Below are positions 14,822 through 18,865 of a DNA stretch of 18,865 nucleotides, one piece after another. The stretch is from Bacteroidales bacterium (GTDB lineage Bacteria > Bacteroidota > Bacteroidia > Bacteroidales > UBA932): the NCBI GenBank assembly GCA_004555145.1, contig SFJB01000020.1:1-18865 (forward strand), in the 5' to 3' direction. The position numbers and the translations under genes were made by a program. The first letter of the stretch is position 1; each line of letters starts with the position of its first letter. A model generated the notes under the pieces. The model worked only from the letters and a program-made list of their open reading frames with translations, was not told the origin of the DNA and did no database searches.

Positions 14822-14881
14822 AAATTTAATAATTTTCGCAAATGGGCTCCTTTTCAGAAAGCAAATACAAAGACAAAATTA
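14821..14881 (-). promoter_or_regulatory. Candidate -7 elements for rlmN
   Basis: The minus strand offers TAATTTTG (14881-14874) and TAAATTTG (14828-14821), both TAnnTTTG matches without a convincing TTTG 19 bp upstream. The first would give a leader of about 50 nt; the second would start transcription at or inside the first codons. No good promoter for the divergent phosphatase gene was recognised here. Confidence 0.35.
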
Positions 14882-14915
14882 CAATATTGTGGATAAAAAT
14901 CCGTATCATTGCATT

Positions 14916-16247
14916 ATGAAGAAACTCATTTTCACTCTTATCCTGAGCATTTCAGGCCTTTCCTGTCTTGCTCAGCCGAAAGTCGTCCTCGGCGACCCTT
15001 TCAAATCATCCGGACTCGACAATATATATGACTTCGATGCGCAGATTTGCACTGCGGCGCCGAAAGGCTACGAGGCCTTCTATATCAGCCACTACGGACG
15101 CCACGGCTCACGTTATCCCTACACCGCCACCGTCGCGACGGCGCTGCTGGATATGCTGCACGAGGCCGGGGAAAAGGAGAATCTCAGTGAGTACGGCAGC
15201 GGGCTTATGGCCAGACTGGAACTCTTTATGGAAAAGGCGGGCAACCATATCGGCGAACTCACAGACCTGGGCAGGCAGCAGCAGTACCGGCTTGCCGGAG
15301 AAATGGCCGAACGCTATCCGCAGGCCTTCCGCAAGGGAGCCGTCGTAACGGCCCAGGCCTCGTCCTCACCCAGGTCCATCCTGAGCATGGCATCTTTCTG
15401 TACGGCCCTCGCCCGGAAATATCCGTCCATACGCATCGACCAGTTCCAGGGCTTTGCCGAGACTCAGGCTACCGCTCCCAATATGGGACGCAACCCACTG
15501 AGAATCAAGGGCCCGGGGCTTGGGAACCCCTACAGGGAAAGTCCCGCGGAATTTATGCAGAGGCGCTTCCCCGAGTTTACCGAAACCGTGCTGGGAAAAA
15601 TGTTCAGGGACCCCTATGCCGCGCTCGGAGACAGAGATGTGCAGTATCTCATGGACCACATCTACATGCTGATAGGCGGAATGAACAGTCTCCCTGACGG
15701 AGTCCGTATGGACTTCTCGGACATAGCAACGCCTGAAACCCTCGCCAGAATGTGGGAACTGGACAATTACCAGCGCTTCTGTGAATACATAGTCTACACC
15801 GCCTCCTGCTGCTCTGTCTTCAAGGACATTATCGAGCGTGCCGATGCCAGGCTTGCCCTGCTGGATTCCGCTGCGGGAAAGCTTGAAGGGAGAGCTGAGG
15901 GAAGAGCCGAGGGGGCCGACCTGCGTTTCGGTCACGACCACGTTCTGATGTCCCTCCTGATGATTGCAGACATAGATTCCTTTGGAGAACTCCCGGAGAA
16001 TCCCGATGAACTGGGTCACGTGTTCCAGACCTTCCGTTCCCCTATGGCAGCCAACCTGCACTTTGTTTTCTACCGCCCGAAGAACGGAAGGGGGCCCATC
16101 CTTACCGGGCTTTCCCTCAACGGACAGCCCGCCCGCCTGAGCGCATTGGACAAGGAACTGGGGATCTCGCCGGATGAAAGCGCCTTCTACCGCTGGGACG
16201 ATGTTAAGGCCTGGTTCGAAAAGCGCTTCTCCCAGCTGTGTGACTGA
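14916..16247 (+). CDS. Secreted histidine-acid phosphatase (phytase/MINPP-like)
   Basis: The 443-residue protein belongs to branch 2 of the histidine phosphatase superfamily. It has the phosphohistidine motif YGRHGSRYP (60-68, nucleophile H63), the middle SSSPRSILS arginine segment (149-157) and the C-terminal proton-donor motif GHD (339-341). Branch-2 enzymes in Bacteroidales include inositol-polyphosphate phosphatases; the substrate here is inferred and other phosphomonoesters are possible. The N-terminus MKKLIFTLILSISGLSCLAQ is a signal peptide with likely cleavage after LAQ; SC does not form a good lipobox, so a periplasmic protein is more likely than a lipoprotein. A short EGRAEGRAEG repeat (324-333) sits just before the catalytic HD. 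The frame continues far upstream, but ATG 14916 is the only start that begins with the signal peptide. It is monocistronic and followed by repeats. Confidence 0.9.
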   Translation: MKKLIFTLILSISGLSCLAQPKVVLGDPFKSSGLDNIYDFDAQICTAAPKGYEAFYISHYGRHGSRYPYTATVATALLDMLHEAGEKENLSEYGSGLMARLELFMEKAGNHIGELTDLGRQQQYRLAGEMAERYPQAFRKGAVVTAQASSSPRSILSMASFCTALARKYPSIRIDQFQGFAETQATAPNMGRNPLRIKGPGLGNPYRESPAEFMQRRFPEFTETVLGKMFRDPYAALGDRDVQYLMDHIYMLIGGMNSLPDGVRMDFSDIATPETLARMWELDNYQRFCEYIVYTASCCSVFKDIIERADARLALLDSAAGKLEGRAEGRAEGADLRFGHDHVLMSLLMIADIDSFGELPENPDELGHVFQTFRSPMAANLHFVFYRPKNGRGPILTGLSLNGQPARLSALDKELGISPDESAFYRWDDVKAWFEKRFSQLCD

Positions 16248-16299
16248 CGTTCGTGTACTTACCGCGGCGGTTCCAGCAGCGATTCCAGATTCTTATTGG

Positions 16300-16463
16300 G
16301 CGAGTGCTTAGGCGATGGTCGTTGAGCGTGGCGGCCTTTTAGGCGGGTGCTGCGGCGATGGCCGTTGAGCGTGGCGGCCTTTTAGGCGGGTGCTGCGCAC
16401 CCTCGGCGGCAAAAACATAGGGAAATGCCGCCTCCGGGCGCATCAGCACTCGCTTTTGCCGCC
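16300..16463. repeat. Split inverted repeat around the 43-bp duplication
   Basis: The right arm AGCACTCGC-TTTTGCCGCC (16445-16463) is matched in reverse complement by two separated pieces: GCGAGTGCT (16300-16308) and GGCGGCAAAA (16405-16414). The 43-bp units contain a related GGCGGCCTTTTAGGCGGGTGCT-like string, so the region looks like broken and recopied halves of one palindrome. From 16464 to 16583 I see nothing I can name. Confidence 0.5.
16311..16396. repeat. 43-bp tandem duplication
   Basis: Two adjacent 43-bp copies (16311-16353, 16354-16396), opening GGCGATGG and containing GAGCGTGGCGGCCTTTTAGG, differ at one base (T/C at 16319 and 16362). They begin the non-coding repeat region after the phosphatase gene. 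Confidence 0.85.
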
Positions 16464-16583
16464 ACTGTCGAAGCTGCGTCGAGCCCGCCCCATGCAAACA
16501 TCCAAGGCAAGACGCGTCGTCAACGCATGATGGAACGCGTGCTGGGGATTTGCTGAGGGTGTGATACTTTCTGCAGCGAATCT

Positions 16584-16860
16584 CCGCGTCCGATTCTAAT
16601 TTTCTTTGCCGCAGAGAAGAATGGCCCGCCTGCAGTGGTTGTAGCGGCAACGATGTCCGCGTCCGATTCTAATTTCGTCGCGGCGAAGAAGAATGGTTTC
16701 GCCTGCAGCGGCCGTGGCGACTACGATCTTCCGCGTCCGATTCTAATTTTTGTAGCCGCAAAGGAGAATGGTTTCGCCTGCAACGGCCGAAGCAGCAACG
16801 AGGTCCGCGTCCGATTCTAATCTTCGTCGCCGCAAAAAAAATGGTTTCGCCTGCAGAACG
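16584..16860. repeat. Four tandem units of a 73-74-bp repeat
   Basis: Units start with CCGCGTCCGATTCTAAT at 16584, 16657, 16731 and 16805 (steps of 73, 74, 74), and each continues with a variable 15-base potential hairpin, then GAATGG, GCCTGCAG or a close variant, and a GC-rich tail. The small hairpin varies in sequence but mostly keeps complementary arms (unit 1 TCTTTG/CAGAGA, unit 2 TTCGTC/GGCGAA, unit 3 TTTG/CAAA). The unit length is not a multiple of three, which argues against coding. A single related unit lies at 393-466. Confidence 0.85.
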
Positions 16861-16869
16861 GTTTCATCG

Positions 16870-17491
16870 CTGCAGTGATTCCTGATTTCAAGCCCAAACT
16901 TGGGAATCGATGCAAGCTTTTCCCGGTTTAAGCCTTCTTGCGTGCATCGATTCTTGATTTCAGGGCCAGACTTGGGAATCGATGCAAGTTTTCTCCGTTT
17001 AAACCCTCTTTCGTGCATCGATTCTTGATTTCAGGCTCAGACTTGCGAATCGATGCAAGGTTTTGCCTGTTTACCCCCTCTTTCGTGCATCGATTCTTGA
17101 TTTCAGGCCCAGACTTGGGAATCGATGCAAGCTTTTCCCTGTTTACCACCTCTTTCGTGCATCGATTCTTGATTTCAGGCACAGACTTGAGAATCGATGC
17201 AAGCTTTTCCCTGTTTACCCCCTCTTGCGTGCATCAATTCTTGATTTCAGGCTCAGACTTGCGAATCGATGCAAGGATTTCCCTGTTTAAGCCCTCTTGC
17301 GTGCATCGATTCTTGATTTCAGGCTCAGACTTGCGAATCGATGCAAGGATTTCCCTGTTTAAGCCCTCTTGCGTGCATCGATTCTTGATTTCAGCCCTAG
17401 ACTTGGGAATCACTGCAGGTTTTGCCTGGAAACGCCCTCGGCCCTGCAGTGAGTCTTGATTTGATGGGGTGAATTTGGGAATCGCTGCAGC
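16870..17491. repeat. Array of 72-bp hairpin-forming repeats
   Basis: Left-type arms (GTGCATCGATTC or variants) start at 16870, 16942, 17013, 17085, 17157, 17229, 17301, 17373 and 17444. Right-type arms (GAATCGATGCAAG or variants) start at 16904, 16976, 17047, 17119, 17191, 17263, 17335, 17407 and 17479. The period is 72 bp, with 71 between the second and third left arms and before the last. Arms are separated alternately by a 22-bp block (TTGATTTCAGG to CAGACTTGG) and a ~24-bp pyrimidine-rich linker (for example TTTTCCCTGTTTACCCCCTC). Every part of the unit is conserved, unlike a CRISPR array. The end units replace CATCGAT-type arms with CTGCAGTG-type arms. Frames stay open on both strands because the period is 24 codons, but no ATG-led, ribosome-bound gene is evident. 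Confidence 0.92.
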
Positions 17492-17538
17492 ATCATCGTA
17501 GCTGCACGGAAGAACGGCCCGCCTGCAGAATGACCGTA

Positions 17539-17596
17539 GCGGACGCAGGCGGGGACAGGATGCCACGAAGGCGGCATAATCCTAAGTAAAAAGCCG
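17539..17596. repeat. Truncated copy of the 72-bp nested palindrome
   Basis: These 58 bp match 302-359 with one mismatch (A309 versus C17546). The copy has the left outer arm GGCGGGGACAGG (17548-17559) and the inner hairpin loop but lacks the right outer arm CCTGTCCCCGCC. The identity ends exactly where the remnant of an XRE-type regulator begins. Confidence 0.8.
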
Positions 17597-17730
17597 TCGG
17601 AGTTTCAAGGCAGACCATCAACTTCATCGAGACCGGCCGCTATATGCCCTCGACTGTCGTGGCCCTGAAGATCGCCAGATACTTCGGAAGACACGCCGAC
17701 GAAATCTTCCAGCTCGAAGAAAACGACTGA
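17596..17730 (+). pseudogene. C-terminal remnant of an XRE/HTH_3-family regulator
   Basis: The frame ending at TGA 17728-17730 encodes VGVSRQTINFIETGRYMPST and then VVALKIARYFGRHADEIFQLEEND. This is the recognition helix and C-terminal part of the small (~65-residue) Bacteroidota/Firmicutes HTH_3 regulators whose full form begins with a basic segment and MTQEELA. About 20 N-terminal residues including the first helices and the start codon are missing, replaced by the truncated palindromic repeat. No in-frame ATG or plausible start lies at the junction. A full-length version could be encoded elsewhere in the genome, but this copy should be inactive. Confidence 0.8.
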
Positions 17731-17766
17731 TTCATAAATCAGCAACTTAACAAATAGACAGAACCT

Positions 17767-17805
17767 ATCCTCGGCAGTACTTCCTTATTGTCGAGGATTA
17801 TATTT
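17767..17805 (+). terminator. Weak hairpin between the XRE remnant and the RhuM gene
   Basis: A 7-bp inverted repeat, ATCCTCG (17767-17773) and CGAGGAT (17792-17798), with an 18-base loop is followed by TATATTTTG. The loop is long and the T tract short, so this is only a candidate terminator, possibly the former end of the XRE gene. Confidence 0.3.
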
Positions 17806-17845
17806 TGTGCATTTGTCCATAAAATGGATGGCAAGAAGAATTTTC

Positions 17846-17853
17846 TATCTTTG
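17846..17853 (+). promoter_or_regulatory. Putative -7 element of the RhuM-family gene
   Basis: TATCTTTG matches TAnnTTTG, 37 bp before the ATG at 17891. The -33 position does not show TTTG at 19 bp. A GGAGGGGG tract at 17866-17873 lies about 17 nt before the ATG and is too distant for a standard ribosome binding site. Confidence 0.5.
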
Positions 17854-17890
17854 TAGAACCCTCTGGAGGGGGCTATAAGTAAACTTGTAT

Positions 17891-18865
17891 ATGGAAGACA
17901 ATAGAGGTGATATTCTGATGTATCAGACTGTAGACGGCAAAACTGCTATTGAAGTTATGCTGTCAAATGATACTGTGTGGTTGACAATCGATAAGATGGC
18001 CGAGCTGTTTCAGCGCAATAAATCAACAATTTCGAGACATATAAAGAATATTCTTGAGTGCGGGGAACTGGCAGCAGATTCAGTTGTTGCATTTTTTGCA
18101 ACAACTGCCACTGATAATAAAGTGTATAATGTACAATATTTTAATCTAGACATGATTATCAGTGTCGGTTATCGCGTTAACTCCATCAGAGGTGTACAGT
18201 TCCGAATGTGGGCGACATCCGTGCTTCGCGAATACCTTATCAAAGGTTTTGCAATGAATGATGCATTATTGAAGAATGCCGGCGGAGGAAACTATTTTGA
18301 TGAACTTCTTTCCCGAATACGCGATATACGTTCATCTGAGAAAGTCTTCTATAGGAAAGTTCTCGAAATTTATGCTTTAAGCATTGACTATGACCCACGT
18401 GCCGAGGCTACAAAACAGTTCTTTGCCACCGTGCAGAACAAGATCCACTATTCTGTACATGGTCATACTGCAGCAGAAATCATATACGAGAGGGCCGATG
18501 CCGATAAGGATTTTATGGGTCTTACAACATGGACAGGAGCCCTTCCTACAAGAACCGATGCTGAATATGCGAAGAACTATCTTTCTGCAGAAGAGATTGA
18601 AACACTGAACCTTATTGTCAACCTCTATCTGGATTTTTCAGAGTTGCAGGCAAAAAGCCATACGCCGATGTACATGAAGGACTGGCTTGTCAAACTTGAT
18701 GATTTTCTGAAACTTTCCGGCAAAGACCTCCTGACGCATAGCGGAAGGATATCGGCAGAAGTGGCCAAGAAGAAAGCAGGTGAAGAATATGCAAAATTTC
18801 ATCAGCGTACTATGTATGAACTGTCTCCGGTGGGATTGCATTTCATCGAGAATTTCGAAAAAGAG
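17891..18865 (+). CDS. RhuM-family protein (3' end beyond the window)
   Basis: An open frame of 325 codons runs off the right edge without a stop; RhuM-family proteins are usually about 330-350 residues, so nearly all of it is here. The N-terminal part has a putative DNA-binding unit (WLTIDKMAELFQRNKSTISRHIKNIL, 30-55), followed by the family signatures NLDMIISVGYRVNSIRG (85-101), QFRMWATSVLREYLIKGF (103-120), YFDELLSRIRDIRSSEKVFYRKVLEIYALSIDYDP and FFATVQNKIHYSVHGHTAAEII. RhuM was named from a Salmonella pathogenicity island, but its biochemical role is not established. In many genomes it sits in mobile or restriction-modification islands. The gene is AT-richer than the housekeeping core, consistent with acquisition. 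It lies next to a broken regulator and the repeat block. Confidence 0.88.
   Translation, partial: MEDNRGDILMYQTVDGKTAIEVMLSNDTVWLTIDKMAELFQRNKSTISRHIKNILECGELAADSVVAFFATTATDNKVYNVQYFNLDMIISVGYRVNSIRGVQFRMWATSVLREYLIKGFAMNDALLKNAGGGNYFDELLSRIRDIRSSEKVFYRKVLEIYALSIDYDPRAEATKQFFATVQNKIHYSVHGHTAAEIIYERADADKDFMGLTTWTGALPTRTDAEYAKNYLSAEEIETLNLIVNLYLDFSELQAKSHTPMYMKDWLVKLDDFLKLSGKDLLTHSGRISAEVAKKKAGEEYAKFHQRTMYELSPVGLHFIENFEKE

Noticed and set aside
14325..14915. Long upstream extension of the phosphatase frame
   Set aside because: It runs antisense through rlmN; the signal peptide at 14916 fixes the start.
14916..14975. Lipoprotein signal in the phosphatase
   Set aside because: The cysteine context GLSC is not a good lipobox and LAQ gives a standard signal peptidase I site.
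16938..17459. A 173-codon open frame (plus) and matching minus-strand frames with 24-residue periodicity across the 72-bp array
   Set aside because: The frames are open on both strands only because the period is 24 codons and the unit lacks stops. The plus frame has no ATG start, the first unit is 71 bp and shifts frame, and the variation follows the hairpin arms and not codon positions.
16870..17491. CRISPR array
   Set aside because: The whole 72-bp unit is conserved, with no variable spacers, and no cas genes are in the window.

Overview
The window looks like a chromosomal segment of a Bacteroidales (phylum Bacteroidota) bacterium of moderate GC content. The evidence is a set of Bacteroidota-type promoters (TTTG, 19 bp, TAnnTTTG; three exact-spacing examples), few clear Shine-Dalgarno sequences, a membrane-anchored AraC regulator typical of the group, short type-I QueF, and a patatin/BamA-like outer-membrane protein with an AQ-type signal cleavage site. 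I cannot name the genus.

Layout. (1) 1-480: the 5' end of an unidentified AT-rich gene (minus), then a repeat-rich spacer with a 72-bp nested palindrome and one diverged unit of a repeat that is amplified at the other end of the window. (2) 481-3234 (minus): terminator, YebC translation factor, a membrane-anchored TPR protein in the same operon, and a membrane AraC regulator. (3) 3311-6149 (plus): lysA, ffh and a Dabb-family protein in a tight run. (4) 6153-7360 (minus): queF and a YhhQ-type queuosine-precursor transporter behind a preQ1-I riboswitch, together a queuosine supply operon. (5) 7501-8637 (plus): a GNAT-fold protein, divergent from the queuosine operon. (6) 8658-10706 (minus): small unknown protein, dut, murF. 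(7) 10779-14821 (minus): rlmN, patatin/BamA-like protein, recX. (8) 14916-16247 (plus): secreted histidine-acid phosphatase (phytase/MINPP-like). (9) 16248-17596: about 1.35 kb of non-coding repeats in three layers: a 43-bp tandem duplication, four copies of a 73-74-bp repeat, and an array of about eight 72-bp units, each able to form a hairpin. (10) 17596-18865: a decapitated XRE-type regulator and a nearly complete RhuM-family gene that runs off the end.

The central ~16 kb is ordinary housekeeping (translation, protein export, lysine/cell wall, tRNA modification, nucleotide hygiene, 23S rRNA methylation, outer membrane). Both ends are different: AT-richer accessory genes and a shared family of structured repeats. 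The most unusual feature is the 72-bp array at 16870-17491. Its arms could pair in two registers, but edge units with swapped arm sequence keep complementarity only in one register (across the pyrimidine-rich linker), which suggests selection for, or copying of, that particular hairpin. A 58-bp block present at both ends (57 of 58 identical) is fused on the right directly to the broken XRE gene, marking a rearrangement point.
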